NCBI GenBank assembly: GCA_963823105.1
Contig: CAWGKC010000005.1
Span: 620,001 to 684,000 of the forward strand
Direction: 5' to 3'
Length of the DNA: 64,000 bases
From: JAJYKC01 sp963823105
GTDB taxonomy: Bacteria; Acidobacteriota; Terriglobia; Bryobacterales; Bryobacteraceae
In this document: positions 18,891 to 28,544 of the stretch, piece after piece
Layout of the letters: each line of letters begins with the position of its first letter
Position numbering within the stretch: position 1 is the first letter of the stretch
Notes under the pieces: model-generated
Seen by the model: only the letters and a program-made list of their open reading frames with translations
Database searches by the model: none
What the model was told of the DNA's origin: nothing
Translations under genes and position numbers: made by a program

Positions 18891-18959
18891 AATCATCCGC
18901 ATCGAAACTCACCTCCGCCAAGCATTGGGATACTGTTCGTGAGGCTCGCACATTCGCGG
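18891..18959 (+). repeat. Direct repeat copy B flanking the HAF gene
   Basis: Second copy of the 69-base sequence at 17661-17729. It lies upstream of the HAF gene and is not followed by an intact copy of the heme-motif gene, so it looks like a duplicated promoter/start region left behind by a duplication or insertion. Confidence 0.8.
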
Positions 18960-19018
18960 CAGTTCCGAACGGACGGCGCCTTCGCGCTCAGCCGGGGACC
19001 ATTCACGGACCTGGGCGA

Positions 19019-19346
19019 TTGTGTACGCTTGACGTCACTCGTCTATCATGGACACAATACCGGATAATACGGAGTTATCGCGACAAGGACACGGAACGCC
19101 TCGCGGCGGGCGATAAGGTCTGCCGATGGGAGCCGTTCCGGCGCCAAGCCGAGAAGCCTTTGCGCATTTTCGACTCCGCCACTTCGCGAAGCGATCTTGC
19201 CGCACCCAACTCCAACCGTCTGGAAGTTCCGCAAGGAAACCGCGGGGGCGTTACTCCATTCGGATCAATGACCGGTGGCGCATCTGTTTTCGGTGGCCGA
19301 AGGACGAGCCGGCCCATCGAGTGTCGAGATTGTCGATTATCACTAG
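19019..19346 (+). pseudogene. HigB-like toxin, broken by two frameshifts
   Basis: RelE/HigB-fold mRNA interferase paired with the following HigA. Three frames together give a complete HigB: IIRSYRDKDTERLAAGDKV and RIFDSATSRSDLAAPNSNRLE in frame one, GRYSIRINDRWRICFRWPKDE in frame two, and the ending VEIVDYH in frame three (stop at 19344-19346). The first break is a G-run near 19244-19248 that is one G short. The second, near 19318, also lacks one base. No ATG fits the first frame; a TTG at 19019 is the earliest start. Either an inactivated toxin or two sequencing deletions. Confidence 0.75.
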
Positions 19347-19363
19347 TACGGAAGGAGAAGAAC

Positions 19364-19672
19364 ATGGCACGCACACCCATCCACCCCGGAGAAATCCTGG
19401 GCGACGAACTGGAGGAAATCGGACTCTCGGCCAAAAAGTTGGCCGGCGTGATCGAAGTGCCTCCGAACCGCCTTTATCAACTGCTCGCGGGAAAACGCAG
19501 TATGACGGCGGACACCGCCCTGCGTCTTAGCCGGTATTTCGGCATGTCGGCCGAGTTCTGGATGAATCTCCAGAGTTCTTACGAGCTGGATCTGGCGCGC
19601 CGGCACTCCGGCAAAGCGATACAGCGAATCCCGAAGCGCAGCGAGATGGTGGAACCGCGGCCCATGGCGTAG
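19364..19672 (+). CDS. higA: HigA-family antitoxin
   Basis: 102-residue XRE-type helix-turn-helix protein of the HigA family. It opens with the family signature HPGEILGDELEEIGLSAKKLA, followed by the HTH (VPPNRLYQLLAGKRSMTADTALRLSRYFG) and the HigA-specific FWMNLQSSYELDLAR. It would bind and neutralise HigB and repress the operon. A GGAAGGAG site precedes the ATG. The frame is intact although the upstream toxin is broken. Confidence 0.93.
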   Translation: MARTPIHPGEILGDELEEIGLSAKKLAGVIEVPPNRLYQLLAGKRSMTADTALRLSRYFGMSAEFWMNLQSSYELDLARRHSGKAIQRIPKRSEMVEPRPMA

Positions 19673-19762
19673 CCGCGGTCCAAGGCCGCAACCCCCACTC
19701 TGGCGTTTGCCCGCCCATCCGGTCACATCTTCGATTAAGATTGATGCAAGGAATCAACGCGC

Positions 19763-21550
19763 ATGTTTCAACAATCCCACGATCCGTCTCTGAACCCCGA
19801 CCTCGACTTCACCTACGACGCCATCGTCGTCGGCTCCGGCGCCGCGGGAGGCATGGCCGCGCATGTCCTCACCTCGCATGGCCTCAAGGTGCTGATGCTC
19901 GAGGCCGGCAAGAAGCTGCCGATCGAAAAGGAACTCAAGTCGATGCAGTGGCCATACGACCATCCGCGCCGCGGCGAAATGCCTCCCACCGATCATGCCT
20001 TGACCCTCAACGAATACACGGTGCGCCCGCGCCCTTACGCCAAAGGCTCGCGCTACAAACACGTCTACTCCTACGTCCAGGGCTGGGGCGGATCGGACTA
20101 TTCCAAGAACATCGTCGTCGACGAGAAGGATCATCCTTACACCGGCACCGAGTACGCATGGGTCCGCGCCCGGCTTCTCGGCGGCAAAACCGCCATCTGG
20201 GGACGCCTCGCCCTGCGGCTGTCCGACTACGACTTCAAAGCCGCCTCCCGCGACGGCTACGGCGAAAACTGGCCGCTCTCCTATCAGGACATCGAACCTT
20301 ACTACGACCGCGTCGACAACTATCTCGGCATCTCCGGACTCAAGGAAAACATCCCCCACCTCCCCGACAGCCTCTTCCAGCGTCCCAACCGGTTCACCGA
20401 GAGTGAAATGATGTTCCGCGAGTCGCTCCAGAAAATGGGCCGCACCATTACGCCGTACCGCGCCGGCGTCACCACCGACGGCCTGAAGCACAACAAATAC
20501 CGCAGCAAATGTTACGGCCGCGGAGCGTGCGGCCGGCGCGCCGGAGGCTGCGACATCCACGCCGCCTTCGATTCCCCCACCGGCCTCATCTATCCGGCCA
20601 TGGACACCGGCAACATGACCCTGCGCACCAACGCCACGGTGAGTGAAATCACGGTGGACAAAAACACCGGCAAGGCCAGCGGCGTCACCTTCATCGATAC
20701 AGAGACCGGCAAGACGTATCAGGCCAAGGGCAAGACCGTCGTTCTCGGCGCTTCCACGCTCGAATCGGCGCGCCTCCTGCTGCTTTCGAAATCCACGCTC
20801 TATCCCAACGGCATCGCCAATTCCAGCGGACACGTCGGCCACAATTTCTGCGAACACGTCATGGGCCCCGGCGTCACCGGCATCGTCAAGAGCATGGTGG
20901 GCAAGCCGCACACCCTCGACGACGGCCGCCCCGGCGCGTTCTACCTGCCGCGCTTCCGCAACCTGGGCGACCGCAATCCCAACTTCATCCGCGGCTACGG
21001 CTTCGAAGGCGAAAGCGGCATGTCCATGTTCCCCGGCCACGCCTTTCAAACGCCCGGCTTCGGCGCCTCGTTCAAGAAACAGGTCCGCGATTACGGCGGC
21101 GCCTTCATCGGCATGGGCGGTTTCGGCGAAGTGTTGCCGCGTTATGAAAACGCCATCTCCATCGACCCCGACGTGAAAGACCGCTGGGGAATTCCGGTGA
21201 TCCGGTTCAGTTATAAGTTCGGCGACAACGAGAAAAAGATGGTGGCCGACATGGCCGAACAGGCGCAAGAGATGTTCCACAACGCCGGCATCGAAATCAT
21301 CGGCGTCGATAAGGAACCGCTCACCGAAGGCTGGTCCATCCACGAACTCGGTCTCGCCCGCATGGGCGTCGATCCCAAGAAATCCGTCGTCAATCAGTTC
21401 CAGCAATCGCACGACGTCAAAAATCTCTTTGTCGTCGACGGCAGCACCCACGTCAGCGCATCGTGCCAGAATCCCACCTGGACCATCATGGCGCTGGCCT
21501 GGCGCTCCTGCGATTACCTTGCCGAACGGCTCAAGAAAGGAGAAGTCTAA
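19763..21550 (+). CDS. GMC-family FAD-dependent oxidoreductase (sugar/glucoside dehydrogenase type)
   Basis: 595-residue flavoprotein. The FAD-binding GxGxxG is at residues 20-32 (AIVVGSGAAGGMA), followed by VLMLEAG. GGKTAIWGRLALRL and the C-terminal SCQNPTWTIMALAWR segment are typical of the GMC_oxred_C domain. An insert with GACGRRAGGCD is cysteine-rich. With the next gene it forms the two-component membrane-associated sugar dehydrogenase type known from gluconate/glucoside dehydrogenases: the small subunit exports the complex by Tat and a cytochrome accepts electrons. Oxidation of a sugar or glycoside C3 hydroxyl is a reasonable guess from the family and neighbours. First gene of a five-gene overlapping operon. 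Confidence 0.88.
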   Translation: MFQQSHDPSLNPDLDFTYDAIVVGSGAAGGMAAHVLTSHGLKVLMLEAGKKLPIEKELKSMQWPYDHPRRGEMPPTDHALTLNEYTVRPRPYAKGSRYKHVYSYVQGWGGSDYSKNIVVDEKDHPYTGTEYAWVRARLLGGKTAIWGRLALRLSDYDFKAASRDGYGENWPLSYQDIEPYYDRVDNYLGISGLKENIPHLPDSLFQRPNRFTESEMMFRESLQKMGRTITPYRAGVTTDGLKHNKYRSKCYGRGACGRRAGGCDIHAAFDSPTGLIYPAMDTGNMTLRTNATVSEITVDKNTGKASGVTFIDTETGKTYQAKGKTVVLGASTLESARLLLLSKSTLYPNGIANSSGHVGHNFCEHVMGPGVTGIVKSMVGKPHTLDDGRPGAFYLPRFRNLGDRNPNFIRGYGFEGESGMSMFPGHAFQTPGFGASFKKQVRDYGGAFIGMGGFGEVLPRYENAISIDPDVKDRWGIPVIRFSYKFGDNEKKMVADMAEQAQEMFHNAGIEIIGVDKEPLTEGWSIHELGLARMGVDPKKSVVNQFQQSHDVKNLFVVDGSTHVSASCQNPTWTIMALAWRSCDYLAERLKKGEV

Positions 21551-22080
21551 TGTCTGACGCAATCGGCCGCCGCGATCTCATTAAACTCACCGCCGCCACC
21601 GCCGTCGCCGCGCGAATGGTGCGCGCCGACACCGCCAGCGGCCAGCATCGCTTCTTCACCACCGAGGAGTTCGCCGCCACCGACGAACTAACCGACATCC
21701 TGATCCCGACCGATGAAAAATCCCCCGGCGCCAAGGCGGCCAAGGTCGCCGATTATATCGACCAACGGCTCGCTGAGGCCTTCGAAGACGAGGAACGCGA
21801 CGACTTCCGCAACGGGCTGAAACTCTTCCTCGGCAAATCGTCCGAGGAGCGTCTGGCCATGCTCACCAAAGCCTCCGAACGCGAGAACGAAATGCATACC
21901 CATCGCCATGGCCAGGGCGAAGGCCCGGAACTGACTCCGGAGGAGAAGTTCTATCTCCTCCTCAAGAGTCACACCATCCGCGCCTATTACACCTCCAGCA
22001 TCGGCATCCACCAGGACATGGACTATAAAGGGAACGTGTTGCAAACCGGCGTCTATGCCGGCTACCTCCCTCATGAATAA
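21550..22080 (+). CDS. Gluconate 2-dehydrogenase subunit 3 family protein (Tat-exported small subunit)
   Basis: 176 residues with a twin-arginine leader (GRRDLIKLTAATAVAARMV), consistent with carrying the folded GMC flavoprotein across the membrane. The body matches the Gluconate_2-dh3 family: FTTEEFAATDELTDILIPTDE near residue 40, DYIDQRLAEAF, then LLKSHTIRAYYTSSIG and GVYAGYLPHE. The ATG overlaps the GMC stop codon by one base, indicating translational coupling. A histidine-rich loop (MHTHRHGQG) lies near residue 118. Confidence 0.88.
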   Translation: MSDAIGRRDLIKLTAATAVAARMVRADTASGQHRFFTTEEFAATDELTDILIPTDEKSPGAKAAKVADYIDQRLAEAFEDEERDDFRNGLKLFLGKSSEERLAMLTKASERENEMHTHRHGQGEGPELTPEEKFYLLLKSHTIRAYYTSSIGIHQDMDYKGNVLQTGVYAGYLPHE

Positions 22081-25000
22081 TCGGGGCCGGAACATTCCGG
22101 CTCTTTTTGTTTTATTGAGCGCCGCCGCGCTCGCTCAAACCGTTTCCGTCCGCGTCGAAGAACCGACTGGGCTTTATCGCCGCATGAACGAAGTAGTCTC
22201 CGTTCGACTGCCCGCCAACGCTTCCCCGCACACCGTCACTGCCCCTGACGGCCGCACGCTCGTCTGGCAGTACACGCCCGAGGGTCTCCTCTTCCCTGCG
22301 TCGCTGATTCCCGGCGAACTTCCCGTCTATCGCATCGAAACCAATACCAACCCGATCGTAAAGATCCACTGGGCTACCAATGAGATCCGCGTCAAGAAGA
22401 TCGGCCTCAATCGCGTCGAGCTCGGCAACTCCCGCTTCCGCGTCATCGTCGATCTCCACGCCGCCGCCATCGTCGAAGCCTACAACCTGACTTCGGAAAC
22501 CCACCACACTCTCAATCTCGTCGAGACCACCCCCGAAAATCCCGACTCGCTCAAGAACGACATCCACACCGCCTCCGACATCCCTCCCGCAGTCCCCGGC
22601 GTCTCCGGTGAAAATCTCGGCTGGACCTCGCTCGGCGCCACCGGCCCGCTCACCGGCGTCGAGTTCCTGGAAATGGGCCCTCTGCGCGCCCGCGTCCGCC
22701 TGTCCCGCCCCGATGAAACCTGGGAATTCACCTGGACGGCGCAAAGCCCCGCGCTTCTATGGAAAGCCCGCCGCGGTTTCGCGTTCCTCAGCGTCTCCGC
22801 CTCGCCCTATCTCCCCTTCGATCGCTGCGTCTCCGGCGACGAATACCATTGGCCGCTTGGCCCCGAACACATCGACCCTCCCGATAGCGGCATCGCCCCG
22901 CGCCCCGCCTGGGCCAAACTCCCCGGCGGCAACGCCGTCTATTACAACCATTCGGAGAACTACGGCGCTCTCGGCCTTGTTGCCCTCGACGCCGAACTTA
23001 ACTGGACCGGCATCGGCTCCCGCCGCTTCCGCGCCCAACGCGGCGACGCGAACGAAACCACAATCGCCCTCACTTTTCCCGAATGGGACGGTCCGCGCAC
23101 CGCCCTCAACGCCCGCCGCGAAAACGCCATCCTCCGCCATCCGCTCCTCGTCACCCCCGCTCCCGGCGCTCCGCCGCCTCCGGTCTCCGTTCCTCGCGCT
23201 TCGCTGAAACCCGAATCCCTTTCCCTCGACGGCGACTGGCAACTCGCCACTCCCGGCCGCGCGCCCATCACCGTCCGCGTCCCCGGTTCCGTCCACACCC
23301 AAATCTATCCCGCCGATCCGTTCTCCACCCCGCTCCCCAAGTACTTCACTCACGAAGCCGATTGGATCAGCACAAAAATCTGGACTTACTCGAAAACCTT
23401 CTCTATTCCTACCTCCTTCGCCTCGCACCGTCTTCGCCTGCAATTCGACGCCACAGATTACTACGCCGACACTTACTTCAACGGCCACTATCTCGGCCGC
23501 CACGAAGGTTACATCGACCCCTACGAATACGACGTCACCGCCTTCGCCAAGCCCGGCGCTTCAAACGAAATCCGCGTCCGCCTGTGGACTCCGGTCTCCT
23601 ATTACTGGCGCCATCGCCCTTACTACGTCAAAGGCTCCTACGGCGCCGTCGATCAAAAACCCGACGACATCACCGCCGAAGGCATCACCCGCTCCGTCCG
23701 CCTCCTCGCCTCCGCCGAAGCCAACATCGCCGATGTCTCCATCGACACCCGCCTGCTCGACGACGCCGGCTCCCGCGCCGAAGTGGAAGTGAATCTCGAA
23801 ACCGCCGGCGACCCCGACGGCTGCTCGTGGCAGCTCAGCTTGCACCCGCGCAATTTCTCCTCCGCCGCCACTCAAACCATCACCGCACCCGCCTCCATCG
23901 GCCCGCCTCATCCTCCCCGTAGATCATCCCCAACTCTGGTGGACCTGGGATCACGGCAAACCGAATCTCTACACGCTCGACATCCACTTACTCAACGCCG
24001 CCGGACAAGTGATCGATTCGAAATCCCTCGCCGTCGGCATCCGCGAAATCGAAAAGATCGGCTGGGATTTCTACCTCAACCGCCGCCGCATGTTCATTCG
24101 CGGCACCAATTACTACTACAACCTCTTCCTCTCGGAAACCTCCCGCGCCTTTTACGAACGCGACCTCAACCTCATGTTACAGATGAACGTCAACATGATT
24201 CGTCTTCACACTCACTTCACCAACCCCGAGTTCTACGATCTCGCCGATGAGAAAGGCGTCCTCGTCTGGCAGGATTACCTCGAAGCCTGGTATCCGCACG
24301 ACACCGCTTTCTCCCTCCGCGCCGCCGCCCTCTACGATCCGCTCATCAAGTACGTTCGCAATCATCCGTGCATCGCCCTCTGGGCCACCAGCGACGAAGA
24401 GGATTTAGACAACTACCGCGACATCACCAAACACCTCGCCCCGCGCCCCGCGCTGCTCGACCCGCAGCATCGCCCCGTGGTCCGCTCCACCGGCCGCTAC
24501 GGCGACGCTCACGTATATCACGGCTGGTACGAAGGCAGCGTTTGGGAGTACACGAAAATGTCGGAGCCGTTCGTCTCCGAGCTTGGCGCGACGGCGCTCC
24601 CCAATTACTCCACGATCATGAAATTCCTGCCCGCCGCCTGGCCCATCGCCGACCATGTGGACGAATGGGAATTTCACAAGCTGCAAATTCCCGAAGCTAT
24701 GCGCGCCTGGGGATCGCCCGATGGCATGACGCTGGAACAGTACATCCCGCAAACGCAGGCCTACGTCGCGCGTCTCTTTCAAATCGCCCTGGAGCGCAGC
24801 CGCCGCCTCAAATACAATCCCGCCGGCGGCATTCTTCATTTCCACGCCATCGACATCTGGCCCTCGGCCACCATGGCCGCTATTGATTTTTACCGCCAGC
24901 CGACGCAAGCCTTCTACACCGTTCAGCGCAGCTTCGCTCCCGTCCTCGCCAGCCTCGAATACGACCGCGACCGTTGGAAGCCCGGCGACGAGTTCCGCTG

Positions 25001-25258
25001 CGCCGTCTGGGCCGTGAACGACGAGTGGCGTCCCATCCCCAACGCCCGCATTCATTGGAGCATCGCCAGCGCCCATGGCGGTCGCCGCAAACCTCCGGCG
25101 ACTTCCCCGTCTCCATCGCCGCCGATTCCTCCGCCCGCCTCGGCGAAGTAATATGGAAGGCGGCTCAACCCGGCGCCTATTCGCTCCACGCCCAAGTCCT
25201 CGACGGCGCCGGAAAGCAATTATCCGAAAACATCTTCGACTTCCAAATCGCCCCATGA
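22073..25258 (+). CDS. Secreted glycoside hydrolase family 2 protein, two frameshifts
   Basis: About 1,061 residues with a signal peptide (MNNRGRNIPALFVLLSAAALAQ). A long N-terminal beta region lies ahead of a GH2 sugar-binding domain (LSLDGDWQL, WTYSKTF, YFNGHYLGRHEGYIDPYEYD) and a GH2 TIM barrel (RGTNYYYNLFLSE, NMIRLHTHFTNPEFYDLADE). The candidate acid/base Glu is in WATSDEEDL and the nucleophile Glu in FVSELGATALPNY. The frame changes near 23895-23908 and again near 25079-25090; corrected, the product is continuous to DFQIAP. Closest in style to beta-mannosidase/beta-galactosidase-type GH2. It overlaps the upstream stop by 8 bases and the next gene by 4. Confidence 0.85.
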
Positions 25259-26163
25259 ACAGACGCCATTTCCTTCAAACGTCCCTCGCCGGCCTCGCCG
25301 CCGCGTCCGCTTCCCGCTTGAGCGCCGCCGCCGGCCCGAACGTGAAGTTCCCCACCGATCCGCACGCCCGCCTCGCCGTCGCTTCCTATCCTTTCCGGAA
25401 GGATCTCGACCCGAAGCACGGCAAGCTGACGCTGCTCGATTTCCCCAAGATGATCGCCGATCGCTTCGGCGTCTCCGGCATCGAGCCGCTCGACGAACAC
25501 TTCCCCTCCACCGATGCCACCTTCCTCAACAAGTTCCGCAAGGCGCTGGCCGCTTCCCATTCCCACGTGGTCAACATCGCCGTCGGCCGCCTCCACGGCA
25601 GCTTTTACGATCTCGATCCCAACAAACGCAAGACCGCCATCGACAACGCGCGCCACTGGGTGGACGTCGCCGGCGCCATCGGCTCGCCCGGCATTCGCAC
25701 CCACATCCAATCCGCCCGCGGCACGCAGCCCGATGTGGACCGCACCGCCGGCAGCCTTTCCGCGCTCGCCGTGTATGCCAGCCAGAAGCGCATCGTCGTC
25801 AGCCTCGAAAACGACGACCCGCACAGCGAGGACGCCTTCTTCATCGTCCAGGTTCTGGAGAAAGTCAACAATCCCTGGCTCCGCGCCCTACCCGATTTCT
25901 GCAACTCCATGATCCTGGGCAAAGGCGATCAGTACAACTACGACGCCGTCACCGCCATGTTCGCCCACGCTTACTCCATCTGCCACGTCAAGGATTCGGA
26001 AACCGACAACGGAAAACTTTATAACATCGATATCGCCAAGACTTTCGGCATCGCCAAGGCCGCCAACTATCGCGGCTACTTTTCCATGGAGTGGGACGCC
26101 GAGGGCGATCCTTATGAGAACACCAAGCGCCTGGTCGCGGAAAGTATGAGTAACCTGTCATGA
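25255..26163 (+). CDS. Tat-exported TIM-barrel sugar phosphate isomerase/epimerase family protein (1)
   Basis: 302 residues. The Tat leader NRRHFLQTSLAGLAAASASRL precedes a xylose-isomerase-like TIM barrel. Likely metal ligands are E in VVSLENDD, D in LPDFCNS, H in SICHVKD and E in FSMEWDAEGDP. Despite the family name, members include 3-keto-sugar and inosose isomerases/epimerases and C-glycoside deglycosidase subunits. The ATGA overlap with the GH2 stop (25255-25258) and with the next gene shows tight coupling. Confidence 0.83.
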   Translation: MNRRHFLQTSLAGLAAASASRLSAAAGPNVKFPTDPHARLAVASYPFRKDLDPKHGKLTLLDFPKMIADRFGVSGIEPLDEHFPSTDATFLNKFRKALAASHSHVVNIAVGRLHGSFYDLDPNKRKTAIDNARHWVDVAGAIGSPGIRTHIQSARGTQPDVDRTAGSLSALAVYASQKRIVVSLENDDPHSEDAFFIVQVLEKVNNPWLRALPDFCNSMILGKGDQYNYDAVTAMFAHAYSICHVKDSETDNGKLYNIDIAKTFGIAKAANYRGYFSMEWDAEGDPYENTKRLVAESMSNLS

Positions 26164-26999
26164 AACGATCCATCGGCGATAACATGATCCGCCCCGAGTG
26201 GGGCTTCGACCGCGGCCTCGAATACATCCGCAAGGCCGGATTCGAGGGGATCGAGCTGTGGCTCGGCGACCGCCCGTGGTTCCAGCGCGAAACCACCGAC
26301 GCGCAACTGCTCGCCTTGCGCCGCAAAATCGAAGCGGCCGGCTTGACCGTTTCAAATGTCAGTAACTCGCTCGATTGGAAGCATAATCTCTCCAACCCCG
26401 ACCCGCGCATCCGCGCCATGGCCATGGACCACGTCACCCGCCAGATCGAAACGGCGCAATTGTTCGGCACCGACGCCATCTTAGTCGTCGCCGGGTTAGT
26501 CACCGAGGCCAGCCCGTATCAGGACGTCTACCCGCGCACCGTTGAAGCGCTTCAGAAACTGGCCGAGCCCGCCGCGAAAGCCAAAGTGAAGATCGGTTGC
26601 GAGAACTGCTGCTCCGAGCAGCGCTTCCTTCTGAGCCCGCGCGAATTCAAACTTTTCCTGGACGACGTGAACAGCCCCTGGGTCGGCCTCCATCTCGACG
26701 TCGGCAACATCCACGACACCGGCTTCCCCGACCAATGGATCGAAATCAACGCCCCGCGCATCACCCGCGTCCATGTGAAGGACGTCCACCGCCAGCGCGG
26801 TCGCTGCGGCGACCAGACCGTCTACGCCCCGCTCTTCCTCGGCGACAACGACTGGAAATCCATCCGCGCCGCGTTGCGAAAGGTGAACTACGACGGCTGG
26901 ATCATCGCCGAAATGGAAGCCCAATACCGCTTCGCCAAAGACCAGCAATTCCCCGACACCGCCGCCTGCATGCAGCGCTTCATCGACGGAACGCTGTAG
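26160..26999 (+). CDS. TIM-barrel sugar phosphate isomerase/epimerase family protein (2)
   Basis: 279 residues, no export signal. Metal-site residues of the AP-endonuclease-2-like barrel are visible: E in KIGCENCCSE, D in GLHLDVGN, H in RVHVKDVH and E in IIAEMEAQ. The start overlaps the previous stop by four bases. Being cytoplasmic, it could act on the transported product of the exported enzymes upstream. Last gene of the GMC-GH2-isomerase operon. Confidence 0.85.
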   Translation: MKRSIGDNMIRPEWGFDRGLEYIRKAGFEGIELWLGDRPWFQRETTDAQLLALRRKIEAAGLTVSNVSNSLDWKHNLSNPDPRIRAMAMDHVTRQIETAQLFGTDAILVVAGLVTEASPYQDVYPRTVEALQKLAEPAAKAKVKIGCENCCSEQRFLLSPREFKLFLDDVNSPWVGLHLDVGNIHDTGFPDQWIEINAPRITRVHVKDVHRQRGRCGDQTVYAPLFLGDNDWKSIRAALRKVNYDGWIIAEMEAQYRFAKDQQFPDTAACMQRFIDGTL

Positions 27000-27543
27000 G
27001 GACGCGGTGAAAGATACCGAATTCCCTTCGCCCAAGCCGCACACGGGCGCGTCAATCTCGAAAATGCTGCCAAAGTCTGGATCCGCGTGAAAGGCGAAAC
27101 TCTGGTGACGAAGCGGCTCGTGACCGGATTGGTAAACCACGGAAGGCACCGCCCGTCGCGGAGGAGGTCTGGACTCGGCTGCTCGTTCCTTCGATCAATA
27201 CGGTGTCGGCGGCTGTGTCGCCGACACCGTGCCGCGAGGTTTTGCCAGAGGGCTTCGCCGTTCAGGCCGATTTGCCCAGTAAACTGATCTCTTTCGAAAG
27301 CCGCAAGAGGACACGCAATTCACGCATCGCCGGCATCAGGCCCGTGATAACGCGTGGCCCCGACGGATTCACTGCGGCGCCGATTCTTCCGGAAATCCCA
27401 CTCATGTGGTGCGGCGCGCATTACCTCTGTGTATAACGACGCTCTCAGCGAACCGAGACAAGGGCCGCCCGTCGACCGAATGCCCGACCGTCCATCTTTG
27501 AACTTCTCAAGTGGAACGAGAACAGCGCGTCAGGCGCCTCGGA
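27000..27543. other. Intergenic stretch without recognisable gene
   Basis: About 540 bases between the isomerase operon and the convergent DUF5677 gene. Only short open frames occur, none with family resemblance, ribosome-binding sites or consistent codon use. A small inverted repeat around GTGTCGGCGGCTGTGTCGCCGACAC (about 27201-27227) could act as a terminator-like hairpin, but it lacks a T-run. Confidence 0.5.
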
Positions 27544-28341
27544 CTAAATAGTCGGTTCCGACTTGGGCGGCACGCTGTTAAGCTCAACCAGCTTGTGTAC
27601 CACTTTCGCCGTGCTGCCGCTGATCGTCTTCGTCTTCTTGAATTGGAGCCATTGCAGTTTTATGGTTTCAAGTATGAGCTTGTGAACGATTACCAAAATG
27701 CTAGGAAGATTGACGGACTGAGCTACCTGATCCGATACTCCGCGCCACGAGGGGTGGATAAACAGCGTTGCGTACCGATAAGCAAAAACGTGGATACCTT
27801 GCAACCCAGCGTCCCGCGCCATCTGTTCCGGTGTAACTTTAGTCCACATTCTAGGAAGACTATCGCCACAGGATTTACACCTGTTTGGCCTGAATTTCGC
27901 CCGAGCGGACTCGATCATCTTTTCAAGAGCCGTTTCGCCCCGATCGCTCATTCTGTACTCATAGTGCATCTCGAATTCGGTCATGAGATTCTTCGCCTGG
28001 ATCGAGTCGAATTGCAAGAAATCTTCAGCGTTTTCCGGGTGGTTCGAAATGAAGTGGGCATACAGATACTTTTCATATGGCGTTCGGAGCAATCGCAACG
28101 CGCCATCCCGTCGTTCATTGGCGCACAGAAACACGATGTCATTAAGGTTCTCCGCAAGGCTGCCCGTCAACATAGCGATCACCAAGGAAGCACCCGAAGC
28201 CACAGTCGCTTCGTGGGCCAGTTGAATTATACAATCCATGCCGTCACTTAGAGCATCAGGGAATCCAGGAAGCCCGGCCGTGAACTCTTTCCAAGTGGCG
28301 TCGGGGCTAGGAGGCGGCGGTTTGTTCGATTGTTCGGCCAT
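27544..28341 (-). CDS. DUF5677-like protein
   Basis: 265 residues from the ATG at 28341. The segment ERRDGALRLLRTPYEKYLYAHF, with HFISNHPENAEDF and a later FAYRYATLFIHPSWRG, matches what I recall of the DUF5677 family. It is largely helical, with a CKSCGD pair of cysteines in the middle. Function unknown. It lies immediately downstream (3 bases) of the truncated HEPN gene and in the same direction, so it may be cotranscribed with the MNT/HEPN module. Confidence 0.65.
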   Translation of the reverse strand: MAEQSNKPPPPSPDATWKEFTAGLPGFPDALSDGMDCIIQLAHEATVASGASLVIAMLTGSLAENLNDIVFLCANERRDGALRLLRTPYEKYLYAHFISNHPENAEDFLQFDSIQAKNLMTEFEMHYEYRMSDRGETALEKMIESARAKFRPNRCKSCGDSLPRMWTKVTPEQMARDAGLQGIHVFAYRYATLFIHPSWRGVSDQVAQSVNLPSILVIVHKLILETIKLQWLQFKKTKTISGSTAKVVHKLVELNSVPPKSEPTI

Positions 28342-28343
28342 GG

Positions 28344-28544
28344 TTATATTGTGAACCACTTACGTACGTCCCGATCTGGTTGACTCTTGATCGTAGTTCT
28401 TTTCGCAAAACTGCATCGTGACGGAATCGTGGGTTTTTCGGCCTCCCCGAAACCCCACAAATCCTCGTCGATCATGTATCTAAAAACCGCTTGCGCGTTG
28501 TCGATAATGTCTCGCAGGCGATCGGCGGGCCTGTCAGAAGGCAA
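28344..28544 (-). pseudogene. Truncated HEPN (DUF86/HepT-like) toxin
   Basis: The N-terminus PADRLRDIIDNAQAVFRYMIDED is the start of a HepT-like HEPN ribonuclease. The frame then diverges, while an adjacent frame holds GGRKTHDSVTMQF, equivalent to the family DRKTxDAV motif. Neither frame continues to the RxxxxxH catalytic motif. Only about 66 of the usual 110-115 residues are encoded. The gene overlaps the end of the nucleotidyltransferase gene by 11 bases, as in intact MntA-HepT pairs. Confidence 0.65.

Noticed and set aside
27087..27551. Short plus-strand frames after the isomerase operon
   Set aside because: Low complexity, no ribosome-binding sites, overlapping in several frames and no resemblance to any family.
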